Assembly: GCF_013087515.1 (NCBI RefSeq) | Contig: NZ_JABFCN010000023.1 | Coordinates: 62,001 to 126,000, forward strand | DNA: 64,000 bases | Direction: 5' to 3' | From: Rhizobium sophorae | GTDB lineage: Bacteria > Pseudomonadota > Alphaproteobacteria > Rhizobiales > Rhizobiaceae | Shown: positions 27,788 through 35,972 of the stretch, piece after piece | Numbering within the stretch: the first letter of the stretch is position 1 | Layout of the letters: each line of letters starts with the position of its first letter | Program-made: the position numbers and the translations under genes | The notes under the pieces: model-generated | The model's database searches: none | What the model was told of the DNA's origin: nothing | The model's input: the letters and a program-made list of their open reading frames with translations, nothing else

Positions 27788-28750
27788 TCATCTGGCCTTG
27801 GCATGCCACGGAAACAGATCGGCGGGCGTCAAAAGGCGCGGCATGATCTTCTGTTCGTAGAGTTCCTCGGCAAAGTCGGCGATCATCGCCTCGTTTTCGG
27901 CAAGCCCGCTGGCCCTCCAGGTCGGCGGTAAGTCGGCCGCGCAGCGGCGCAGCTCGTCGATCATCCAGGGCGTGGTGTCGGCGTATTTCTCACGCTTTTC
28001 CAGCCACAGACACTGGGACTCGTCGATCAGTTCGCTGAGTACATCCATGATCCAGGGATGCTCCCGGACGATGTCAGCCTTGAAGCCGATCAGATGCATG
28101 CCCGGGATATAGCCGACTTCGCGGAAATAAGTGACTTCAGCGGCGCGAAAATCATCCAGCACCTGGCGCAAGGGCGATTCCTGATGGAAGAAGCCCTTCG
28201 GCATGAAAGGCGTGAACACGGCGTCAAGCCCGCCATCCAGCAAAAGATCGACCATCGGACGCTCGCCGGGAGCAGGTTCGATGCGGCCGGGCCGTCCAAA
28301 ACCATCGAGCCGGTCGACAATCGGGTGAGCCTCCGTCAGGCGCCCGGCATACCACATGGCATCCTCGACGCCGACGCCTTCCCGGCGCAACGCAGCACGG
28401 GTCCAGGTATTTCCTGAATCGCGCCAGCCGGTCACGCCGATGTTCTTACCGGCCAAATCGGACAGCTTGCGGATCGGACTGGCCTTGGCGGTGATAATGC
28501 AGCGATGGCGGAAGCCGCGCATGATGAAGTTCGGCATGCCAATGACCCGATCATCGCCGTCATGACGCATCTGCGAATAGCGGCTGAACGACATTTCCGC
28601 GGCGTCATGCGCTATGTCATCGGCAAGGCTGGAGACCAGAGTGCCCACACGATCCACTTTAATATCGAGACGGGAAGAGCTGACATCACCGAGCACAAGC
28701 GGTGTCATGTAATCCCAGTCTCTAAGGGCGATGCGAAGCGTCACAGGCAT
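27788..28750 (-). CDS. 4,5-dihydroxyphthalate decarboxylase-like protein
   Basis: The product from ATG 28750 is 320 aa (a GTG 12 bases upstream is possible). It begins MPVTLRIALRDWDYMTPL and has no signal peptide, like the cytoplasmic Pht5-type decarboxylases that share the fold of solute-binding proteins. Segments LAGKNIGVTGWRDSGNTW and WYAGRLTEAHP fit that family. It opens the ABC/amidohydrolase operon and is divergent from a MocR regulator. Whether it is an enzyme or a cytosolic ligand-binding protein cannot be settled here. Confidence 0.65.
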   Translation of the reverse strand: MPVTLRIALRDWDYMTPLVLGDVSSSRLDIKVDRVGTLVSSLADDIAHDAAEMSFSRYSQMRHDGDDRVIGMPNFIMRGFRHRCIITAKASPIRKLSDLAGKNIGVTGWRDSGNTWTRAALRREGVGVEDAMWYAGRLTEAHPIVDRLDGFGRPGRIEPAPGERPMVDLLLDGGLDAVFTPFMPKGFFHQESPLRQVLDDFRAAEVTYFREVGYIPGMHLIGFKADIVREHPWIMDVLSELIDESQCLWLEKREKYADTTPWMIDELRRCAADLPPTWRASGLAENEAMIADFAEELYEQKIMPRLLTPADLFPWHAKAR

Positions 28751-28786
28751 GCAAAAACTCACTGAAATGGCTCGACGAGGGGCAAA

Positions 28787-28838
28787 TTAAATGTTCAAAA
28801 TGGTAAGTACAAATGTTATTACGTTATTGAACATTTAA
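28787..28838. promoter_or_regulatory. 12-bp inverted repeat, candidate MocR operator
   Basis: TTAAATGTTCAA (28787-28798) and its exact reverse complement TTGAACATTTAA (28827-28838) flank 28 AT-rich bases. Centre spacing is 40 bp, close to four helical turns. It lies in the 100-base region between the decarboxylase-like gene and the MocR gene, ending 12 bases before the MocR start, so binding would affect both promoters. Confidence 0.7.
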
Positions 28839-28850
28839 AGTGAGAAAAAA

Positions 28851-30176
28851 ATGGGCGACGCGATCGAAGCCTCCTGGTTTGCCGAAAAAATAGCCGACCG
28901 AAGCATCAGGGGGATCGCTCTCGAAACGAGCGCGCTGATCCGTGCCGGTGTCCTGCCCATTGGGACGCGCCTGCCGGCGATCCGCGATATCGCTTACGAA
29001 TTGCATGTCAGTCCGGCAACGATCTCCGAAGCCTGGAGCGAATTGCGGCGGCAGAAGATCATCAGCGGCCGGGGGCGCAACGGCACCTGGGTCAGCGGCG
29101 ACCGCTTTGTCGCCAAGCCGGAGCGTCTCGCTAGCTCGGGAAATTATGCGGCAGGTGTGCTCGACCTCACCTTAGCTGGACCGGATGCAGCGCTTCTTCC
29201 TCGTCTCGCCGAAGCAATGGCCTATGGCGCGTCCGTTGATGACCTCAACAGCTATGAGCGCAGCCGGATCGTCCCTGAGTTGAAGGACGCCGTTTCAGAG
29301 CGATGGCCTTATGAGGCGGAAGCCTTTCTAGCTACCAATGGCGGTTACAACGCCGTCTATACGATATTGCATGCGCTGGTTTCCTCGGGTTCGTCGGTCG
29401 CGATCGAACATCCGACCGCGATGCGGCTGCTCGATATTCTGGAAGACCTCGGCGTAAAGATCATCCCTGTCGCCTGCGACGGCGAAGGCCCCTTGCCGGA
29501 TTCGCTGCGCGACGCATTGCAGCAACGTCCGGCGGCTTTTCTATTCCAGCCGCGGCTGCATTCCGTGACCGGCGTTGCGGTCAGTTCATCCCGCCTCGGT
29601 CTGCTCGGAGATGTGCTGGAAGACAGCGATACGCTTATTATCGAGGATGACGGCGTCGGCGACGTGTCGGCGGCACCTCCGCAGTCGCTGGGCGGCCGAT
29701 TTGCAGAGCGGACGATCCATATCCTCTCACTCTCGAAAAGCCTCGGCCCGGATCTGCGTCTTGCGGTTTTGTCGAGTTCCGCGCCGATCGTCGATCAGAT
29801 CCAGTCTTACCGCTCCTTCAGCGCCGGCTGGACCAGCCGTATCCTGCAAGGTGCCACCGCCTGGCTACTGCGCGATCCGGCAACCTGGCGGCTCATCGCC
29901 GAGGCGCGCGAGATCTATCAGCAGAGGCGGGACGCTCTTGCCGTTGCGCTCGGCGAACGGGGCATAGCGATACCGCCAGGCCAGGGCCTGTGCCTCTGGG
30001 TGCCCGTCGTCTCCGAACCATTCGCGATGGTGACACTCGCCGCACGCAATATCGCCGTCAATCCAGGCAGCAAATTCTCGGTCCTGCCAAGCAGTCACAT
30101 CCGTGTCGCGACCAGCACGCTCAGCGATCGCTGTGAGGAAGCCGCCGATGCGATCGCGCTTGCTCATACGCCGTGA
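28851..30176 (+). CDS. MocR/GntR-family PLP-dependent regulator
   Basis: The 441-aa protein has a GntR winged helix at residues about 15-80 (GTRLPAIRDIAYELHVSPATISEAWSEL, given here in part) and a fold-type-I aminotransferase domain. The PLP lysine is Lys296 in LSLSKSLGPDLRL. MocR proteins sense amino-acid-like effectors through PLP. Divergence from the ABC/amidohydrolase operon and the perfect inverted repeat between them indicate that it controls that operon and itself. Confidence 0.85.
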   Translation: MGDAIEASWFAEKIADRSIRGIALETSALIRAGVLPIGTRLPAIRDIAYELHVSPATISEAWSELRRQKIISGRGRNGTWVSGDRFVAKPERLASSGNYAAGVLDLTLAGPDAALLPRLAEAMAYGASVDDLNSYERSRIVPELKDAVSERWPYEAEAFLATNGGYNAVYTILHALVSSGSSVAIEHPTAMRLLDILEDLGVKIIPVACDGEGPLPDSLRDALQQRPAAFLFQPRLHSVTGVAVSSSRLGLLGDVLEDSDTLIIEDDGVGDVSAAPPQSLGGRFAERTIHILSLSKSLGPDLRLAVLSSSAPIVDQIQSYRSFSAGWTSRILQGATAWLLRDPATWRLIAEAREIYQQRRDALAVALGERGIAIPPGQGLCLWVPVVSEPFAMVTLAARNIAVNPGSKFSVLPSSHIRVATSTLSDRCEEAADAIALAHTP

Positions 30177-30233
30177 AAGGCAGGACCGCAGCCCACCTCT
30201 CTGATCCCCAGTCATTCCACCTAAGTCCGGAAA

Positions 30234-30956
30234 CTACTTTCCCTCAAGCCACTCCTGCAGCTCTGCCTCCGCCCGCTCCAGAGCGCTGTAGTTCAAAAGT
30301 TTGCGCAGGAAAGCGACCGTGACGGCGCGGGCGCGCAGATTGAAGCGGCCGTCCTCGTGGTCGTCGCCGGCGCTCTGGTAGACGTCGAGCTTGTCGTAGA
30401 GCTGCTGCAGGCGGTTCTGCACGCTGCGCAGCGAGAGACTCCGGCGTTTGGCGATGGCCCGGTCTGTGAGGCCGAGCGCGATATCGACGAGGATCTCGTA
30501 TTCGGAATCGGTAAAGCCGTTCGTCTGGCCGAGGCTCTTCTGCTGCAGGCCCCGCACCTCGCGGTCGATGACGCACTGGCTCTCGATGAAGATCGAGCGC
30601 AGCGCAAGCTTCAGCCGCTCGTCGGAAGCGGATTTCAGCACGTAGCCATAGGCGGCGCCATCCGGCACGATGCGGGAGACGCCGCGCACATAGGCCTCGT
30701 CCGAGTAATTCGACCAGAACAGGATGCGGGTTTCCGGCCGCTCCTTCCAGATGGTGCGCGCCGCCTCGATGCCGTTGCGGTTGGCCATCTGCAGGTCCAT
30801 GACGATATGCGCCGACTTGTGGTCGCGGGCGAGCTTCTCGCCGGCGGTTCCGTTCTCCGCCTCGATCACCGTGTCGCATTCCGGCAGGGCCGCGTTGACC
30901 GCCTCGTGCAGATAGGACCGGTGTAGCGGGTCGTCCTCGACGATCAGAACCTTCAT
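30234..30956 (-). CDS. NarL/LuxR-type response regulator
   Basis: The 240-aa protein has a receiver domain (acidic pair EDD at 7-9, phospho-Asp54 in VMDLQMANRNG, Lys in YVLKSAS) and a C-terminal LuxR-type helix-turn-helix at about 145-190 (FTDSEYEILVDIALGLTDRAI). About 40 further residues follow the DNA-binding domain, which is unusual for the family. It is preceded by AGGAG and lies 13 bases after the kinase stop in the same operon. It is the likely controller of the divergent sugar ABC operon. Confidence 0.85.
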   Translation of the reverse strand: MKVLIVEDDPLHRSYLHEAVNAALPECDTVIEAENGTAGEKLARDHKSAHIVMDLQMANRNGIEAARTIWKERPETRILFWSNYSDEAYVRGVSRIVPDGAAYGYVLKSASDERLKLALRSIFIESQCVIDREVRGLQQKSLGQTNGFTDSEYEILVDIALGLTDRAIAKRRSLSLRSVQNRLQQLYDKLDVYQSAGDDHEDGRFNLRARAVTVAFLRKLLNYSALERAEAELQEWLEGK

Positions 30957-30969
30957 GGTGCCCTTCTCC

Positions 30970-32208
30970 TCAGTTTGGCCCGCTCGGCGGGTCGTGCGGT
31001 GCGAGCGGTAGCACGACGCGCACCACAGTCCCGCGATTGTTGTGGCCGGGCCCGGTCGTGAAGCGCGCCGAAATCAGCCGCGCACGGGTCTTCATATTGT
31101 CGATGCCGCCGCCGATCCGTCCCCGCGCCTTGGCGAGCCCGGTCCCGTCGTCGGAGATTTCGATCGACAGCCGATCGTCGTCGGCCTCGAGCCGCACCGT
31201 GACGGCCAGCGGCGCGGCATGGCGCACCGCATTGTTGATCGCCTCCTGCGCGATCCGGAACAGCGCGACACTGACGGTCGGTTCCAGTCGCTCCAGCGCG
31301 CCGTGCGTCTCGTCGACAAGGCCCCATTCGATGCCCGATCCCGTGTCGCGGGTCGATCGGTCCAGATGATGCTCGATCGCCTGGGCGAGGCCGAAGAGCT
31401 GGAGCACGGAGGGTTTTGCCTGTTCGATGATCTGCCGCAGATCCTGCATGCAGTGCTGCAGGGAGCGGGAGATCGGTTCCAGCGTCTCGGGCGCCAGCTC
31501 GCCGTTGCGCGACAGCCGATCGATCCGGCGGGCGAGCCGCGTCAGGTCGGCGAGCGTCTGGTCGTGCAGGTCCATGCCGATGCGCTGGCGTTCCTGCTCC
31601 AGCGCTTCGGTAAGTTTCAGCGCACCTTGCCGTAAGCCCTCCTCGCGAGCGCGGGCCTCCGCCTCGACGATCGCCGAGCGTTGCGCCTGCTCGGCCGCCT
31701 GCAGCGCGAAGAAATAGGGCGTCAGCAGGTCGGCGATGATGCGGGCGCGTTCGATATCCTCCATCGTATAGACGCCCGCCCTGTGCGACGAACAGGAAAG
31801 CGCTGCGATGATCGTGCCCTGCACCTTCATGGGCACATGCAAGCGGCTTCTCAGCGACTGTTCGACGATCGGCCGCTTGAATGCGCCCTCGAAGTGGAAA
31901 CGCGGATCGGTCATGGCGTCGTCCGCCAGCAGAAAATCAACCTCGCCCCGGAGCAGCGAGCGGATTGGGCTGTTGACAACAGGCGCGCCGGCCAGGCCGC
32001 CCCAGGCAGTCTCGATGCCCGTCTCATAGGCGGTGTGGTAGTTGCCGCCCTCGAGCAGCACGCAGACATCGAGATGGTCGTGCGGGATGATATGGGCGAC
32101 CTCTGCCGCGACGGAACGGATAGCCGAGCGAAAGTCGAGCTGGCCCGCGAGCAGCCGGGAAATGCCGAGATAATGGTCGAACATGGCTGCGGGTACGAGA
32201 TGCAGCAT
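30970..32208 (-). CDS. GAF-containing sensor histidine kinase (NarX-like HisKA_3)
   Basis: I start the protein at ATG 32208, where GGGAGGA lies seven bases upstream; this gives 412 aa. Residues about 20-165 are a GAF domain, 165-205 a coiled coil, and the dimerisation helix has His215 in GMDLHDQTLADL. The ATPase lobe has AQEAINNAVRHA and SDDGTGL. There are no membrane segments, so it senses a cytoplasmic signal. An open frame further upstream to 32595 runs into the divergent operon and is not supported. It pairs with the response regulator downstream. Confidence 0.85.
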   Translation of the reverse strand: MLHLVPAAMFDHYLGISRLLAGQLDFRSAIRSVAAEVAHIIPHDHLDVCVLLEGGNYHTAYETGIETAWGGLAGAPVVNSPIRSLLRGEVDFLLADDAMTDPRFHFEGAFKRPIVEQSLRSRLHVPMKVQGTIIAALSCSSHRAGVYTMEDIERARIIADLLTPYFFALQAAEQAQRSAIVEAEARAREEGLRQGALKLTEALEQERQRIGMDLHDQTLADLTRLARRIDRLSRNGELAPETLEPISRSLQHCMQDLRQIIEQAKPSVLQLFGLAQAIEHHLDRSTRDTGSGIEWGLVDETHGALERLEPTVSVALFRIAQEAINNAVRHAAPLAVTVRLEADDDRLSIEISDDGTGLAKARGRIGGGIDNMKTRARLISARFTTGPGHNNRGTVVRVVLPLAPHDPPSGPN

Positions 32209-32291
32209 CGTCAGTTCCTCCCGAGACGGCGCCGGGCTCCTCAACCCGCCGCGACTCCTTCCCAGTAAGCGCCTGCGGGAGCGCCGCCGTC

Positions 32292-32327
32292 TTGCGTAAA
32301 CCCGCAGCTTGTTGCGCAAAACCCGCA
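32292..32327. promoter_or_regulatory. Phased direct repeats, candidate response-regulator sites
   Basis: TTGCGTAAACCCGCA (32292-32306) is followed by TTGCGCAAAACCCGCA (32312-32327). The repeats start exactly 20 bp apart, two helical turns, the layout commonly bound by response-regulator dimers. They lie between the kinase gene and the sugar-binding-protein gene, 162 bases before the latter's ATG. Confidence 0.6.
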
Positions 32328-32488
32328 AACGGATTGCCGCCTTGCCCCTGTACAGGCCGATCGATCTCCCGCATCCTGCCCTTACTGAGAGGAGGAAGCT
32401 CAGTGCAAGAACAATTTTCACTCGGACCCGATTTGGCCGGCAGGAGTGAAGCGATCCGCCGACCGGCGCGATCATCAGGGAGGAAGAC

Positions 32489-33505
32489 ATGACAATCCGC
32501 AAGATGCTTCTGGCATCGGCCGCTATTGCTTGCGCCGCGATGCCCGTTTCCGCCTTTGCCGACACGTCGGCCAAGAAAATTGCCCTATCAAACAATTATG
32601 CCGGAAACTCCTGGCGCCAGGCCATGCTGACGAGCTGGGGCAAGGTGACGGGCGAAGCCGTGAAGGCCGGCACCGTTGCCGCAGCCGATCCTTTCACCAC
32701 CGCCGAGAACCAGGCGACGGAACAGGCCGCGCAGATTCAGAACATGATCCTGCAGGGCTATGATGCGATCGTGCTCAACGCCGCCTCGCCGACGGCGCTG
32801 AACGGCGCGGTCAAGGAGGCCTGCGACGCCGGCATCACCGTTGTTTCCTTCGACGGCATCGTGACCGAACCCTGCGCCTGGCGCATCGCCGTCAACTTCA
32901 AGGAAATGGGTCGCAGTGAGGTCGAGTACTTGTCGAAAAAACTTCCCGACGGCGGCAACCTGCTCGAGATCCGCGGCCTTGCCGGTGTCTTCGTGGACGA
33001 CGAGATCTCTGCCGGCATTCACGAGGGCGTCAAGCAGTTCCCGCAGTTCAAGATTGTCGGCTCCGTTCACGGAGACTGGGCGCAGGACGTGGCGCAGAAG
33101 GCTGTTGCCGGCATCCTGCCGAGCCTGCCCGACATCGTCGGCGTGGTGACGCAGGGCGGCGACGGTTACGGCGCCGCGCAGGCGATTGCCGCGACCGACC
33201 GGAAGATGCCGATCATCATCATGGGCAACCGCGAAGACGAGCTGAAGTGGTGGAAGGAGCAGAAGGACGCGAAGGGTTACGAGACCATGTCCGTCTCCAT
33301 CGCGCCTGGCGTTTCCACGCTCGCTTTCTGGGTGGCCCAGCAGATCCTCGACGGCAAGGAAGTCAAGAAGGACCTCGTCGTGCCCTTCCTGCGCATCGAC
33401 CAGGACAATCTCGAAACCAACCTCGCCAATACCCAGGCCGGCGGCGTCGCCAACGTGGAATACACGCAGGCAGACGCAATCAAGGTCATCGAGCAGGCAA
33501 AGTAA
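32489..33505 (+). CDS. Ribose-type ABC transporter substrate-binding protein
   Basis: The 338-aa protein has a signal peptide (residues 1-24, AAIACAAMPVSAFA) and the periplasmic-binding fold of family 4 (IALSNNYAGNSWRQAM, ILQGYDAIVLNAASPTAL, VVTQGGDGYGAAQAI). Its ribosome site is AGGGAGGAAGAC. It is the first gene of a sugar ABC operon controlled, in all likelihood, by the divergent two-component system. A strong hairpin with a T-run follows its stop, so it should be expressed more than the rest. Confidence 0.87.
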   Translation: MTIRKMLLASAAIACAAMPVSAFADTSAKKIALSNNYAGNSWRQAMLTSWGKVTGEAVKAGTVAAADPFTTAENQATEQAAQIQNMILQGYDAIVLNAASPTALNGAVKEACDAGITVVSFDGIVTEPCAWRIAVNFKEMGRSEVEYLSKKLPDGGNLLEIRGLAGVFVDDEISAGIHEGVKQFPQFKIVGSVHGDWAQDVAQKAVAGILPSLPDIVGVVTQGGDGYGAAQAIAATDRKMPIIIMGNREDELKWWKEQKDAKGYETMSVSIAPGVSTLAFWVAQQILDGKEVKKDLVVPFLRIDQDNLETNLANTQAGGVANVEYTQADAIKVIEQAK

Positions 33506-33518
33506 TTCTCCCGGCGAC

Positions 33519-33554
33519 TGCCGCGCGACTGCAGAAGGTCGCGCGGCATTTTTT
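33519..33554 (+). terminator. Intercistronic terminator/attenuator
   Basis: TGCCGCGCGAC (33519-33529) pairs perfectly with GTCGCGCGGCA (33538-33548) across an 8-base loop and is followed by six T residues. It lies inside the operon between the binding-protein and ATPase genes, so partial termination would reduce the ATPase and permease messages relative to the binding protein. Confidence 0.85.
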
Positions 33555-33564
33555 GCAAGCAGGC

Positions 33565-35028
33565 ATGGCGGGCAGCATGGATGACGTTTTGAATGCGGTG
33601 ATCGCCGTCGATGGCGCCAAGGTGAGTTTCGGCGCAGTCAGGGCACTCGATGGCGTGACCCTTCGCGTCATGCCGGGAGAATGCGTCGGGCTTGTCGGGC
33701 ACAATGGAGCCGGCAAATCCACCATCGTCAGCGTGATCAACGGCGGTCTCACACCGCACGAAGGAAGTGTGGCGAGCGACGGCGAACGGCTGGAGCGCTA
33801 TGGCATCAACGCTGCGCGTGCCCGCGGTGTGCGCTGCGTCTTCCAGGAGCTTTCGCTCTGCCCCAACCTTTCGATCGTCGAAAACACGCGCATCATGCAT
33901 CGCCATCTCGGTGGCTTCGGTTGGCGGAAGCGCGCCGCGAAAATCATCGAGACGAGTCTCGACGCCGTCTTTCCCGGCCACGGCATCGACAGAAGCCGGA
34001 CCGTGGGAGATCTTTCTATCGCCGAACGGCAGATGGTCGAAATCGCCATGGCCTTTTCCGACGCCGGCATTGCGCCGAGGCTGGTGATCCTCGACGAACC
34101 GACCTCGTCGCTCGATGCAAGCCTTGCCCGGCAGATGCTCGACCATGTCCGCCGCTTCATCGCCACGGGCGGGTCCGTTATCTTCATCTCGCATATCCTG
34201 CACGAGATCCTCGAAACCGCCGACCGCATCATCGTCATGAAGGACGGTCGCGTCGTCGCCGAACGTCCGGCGCAGCGATTCGACCATTACGGCCTCGTGG
34301 AAGCGATGGGCACCGTTGCGAAGGAGGAGACCAAGCAGCGCTCGGGCCGTCAACAATCCACCGCTCCGCTCATTCTGTCCCATCAGGTGAAGGGCCTTTC
34401 CTTTGCGGCCCGCAAGGGGGAGATCATCGGACTGGCGGGTCTCGCGGGCCATGGGCAGACCGAGCTCCTGCTCGCGCTGCATGCCGCCCAGTCCGGCAAT
34501 TGGCTGCCGGAGCGCGATCCGCGCGTCACCTTCGTCGCCGGCGACCGCCGTCTCAACGGTGTCTTCGAGCTGTGGAGCATCCTACGCAACTTCTCCATCG
34601 CCTCGCTCGGTGACCTGTCCCGGCGCGGCCTCATCCTCGCGGACGAAGAGCAGACGAAAGGCGCCGACTGGAAGCGGCGCATCGAGATTCGCACCCCCGA
34701 TATGGACAACCGCATTCTGTCGCTTTCCGGCGGCAACCAACAGAAGGTGCTCTTTGCCCGCGCGCTTGCGACGCGCGCACCTGTCGTGCTGATGGATGAT
34801 CCGATGCGCGGCGTCGACGTCGGCACCAAGCAGGAGGTCTACGCGATCATCCGCGAGGAAGCGGCGCGCGGCCGCACCTTCATCTGGTACTCGACGGAGA
34901 TGGACGAGGTCCGCCTCTGCGACCGCGTCTACGTCTTCCGCGAAGGCCGCATCACGACCGAACTCGCCGGTGATGCCGTCAACGAGACGAATATCATCGC
35001 CGCCTCCTTCGAAGGGGTCGCCGCATGA
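33565..35028 (+). CDS. Ribose-type ABC transporter double ATPase (RbsA-like)
   Basis: The protein is about 487 aa with two ATPase halves. The first has a full Walker A (GHNGAGKST), the sequence LSIAERQMVEIA in place of the canonical signature, and Walker B LVILDEPTSSLD. The second has a poorly conserved Walker A region (GLAGHGQTELL) but a good signature LSGGNQQKV and VVLMDDPMRGVD, as usual for RbsA/XylG proteins. I use ATG 33565; ATG 33577 is possible. A frame open upstream covers the binding-protein gene and is spurious. Its stop overlaps the first permease start. Confidence 0.85.
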   Translation: MAGSMDDVLNAVIAVDGAKVSFGAVRALDGVTLRVMPGECVGLVGHNGAGKSTIVSVINGGLTPHEGSVASDGERLERYGINAARARGVRCVFQELSLCPNLSIVENTRIMHRHLGGFGWRKRAAKIIETSLDAVFPGHGIDRSRTVGDLSIAERQMVEIAMAFSDAGIAPRLVILDEPTSSLDASLARQMLDHVRRFIATGGSVIFISHILHEILETADRIIVMKDGRVVAERPAQRFDHYGLVEAMGTVAKEETKQRSGRQQSTAPLILSHQVKGLSFAARKGEIIGLAGLAGHGQTELLLALHAAQSGNWLPERDPRVTFVAGDRRLNGVFELWSILRNFSIASLGDLSRRGLILADEEQTKGADWKRRIEIRTPDMDNRILSLSGGNQQKVLFARALATRAPVVLMDDPMRGVDVGTKQEVYAIIREEAARGRTFIWYSTEMDEVRLCDRVYVFREGRITTELAGDAVNETNIIAASFEGVAA

Positions 35029-35972
35029 CGTTTCGGCTGTCGTCCGACGCCATGCGTCTTGCTATTCCCGCCCTGTCGCTGACGTTGCTGCTCGCCGCCG
35101 TCTTCTGGCTGCAGCCGCGCGCCATGAGCTATGTCGGGCTCAACCTGCTGTTCAACCTGGCTGTGCCGATCGCGCTTGCGACGATCGCTCAGATGATCGT
35201 GATGGCGGTGAACGATCTCGATCTCTCGATGGGCGCCTTCGTCAGCTTCGTCGCCTGCGTCACCGCGACCTTTCTGCGGGATGCTCCCGTGATCGGCGTG
35301 CTGATCCTTGCCGGCGCGATCGCCACCTATGCGGCGCTCGGCGTCGTCATCTATCTGCGCAACCTGCCCTCCATTGTCGTGACCCTCGGCATGAGCTTCG
35401 TCTGGGGCGGCCTTGCCGTATTGCTGCTGCCGGCACCGGGCGGGCAGGCGCCGGACTGGGTCCGCTGGCTGATGACAGTCAAGCCGCCGCTGGCGCCGAT
35501 GGCGATCGTCGCCAGCATCGTCATCGCCGCCGTAGCCCATCTTCTCGTCATGCGCTCCTCGCTCGGCGTGCTGATGCGTGGCATCGGCGGCAACCAACGC
35601 TCGGTCGAGCGCGCCGGCTGGTCGATCGTCGGGGCGCGCGCGAGCGCCTATGGTCTTGCCGGCCTCTTCGCGGTGCTCGCCGGCATTGCCCTCGTCGGCC
35701 TGACCACCTCGGCTGATGCCAATATCGCGCTGCGCTACACGCTGCTGTCGATCGCCGGCGTGATCCTTGGCGGCGGCGAGTTCATCGGCGGCCGCGTCTC
35801 CCCGATCGGCGCCGTCATCGGCGCGCTGACACTGACGCTCGCCGGTTCGTTCCTGTCCTTCCTGCGCATCTCGCCGGACTGGCAGATCGGGGCTCAGGGC
35901 GCAATCCTGATCATCGTGCTGGCACTTCGCCTGATGCTGAATCGCCTGGAGAAGCGGGAGAAACGCCGATGA
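35025..35972 (+). CDS. Ribose-type ABC transporter permease, first
   Basis: The 315-aa inner-membrane protein of the RbsC/BPD_transp_2 family has eight or more hydrophobic segments and the family motif region NDLDLSMGAFVSFVA. It overlaps both neighbours by four bases (ATGA), so ATPase and both permeases are translated as a block. Confidence 0.88.
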   Translation: MTFRLSSDAMRLAIPALSLTLLLAAVFWLQPRAMSYVGLNLLFNLAVPIALATIAQMIVMAVNDLDLSMGAFVSFVACVTATFLRDAPVIGVLILAGAIATYAALGVVIYLRNLPSIVVTLGMSFVWGGLAVLLLPAPGGQAPDWVRWLMTVKPPLAPMAIVASIVIAAVAHLLVMRSSLGVLMRGIGGNQRSVERAGWSIVGARASAYGLAGLFAVLAGIALVGLTTSADANIALRYTLLSIAGVILGGGEFIGGRVSPIGAVIGALTLTLAGSFLSFLRISPDWQIGAQGAILIIVLALRLMLNRLEKREKRR

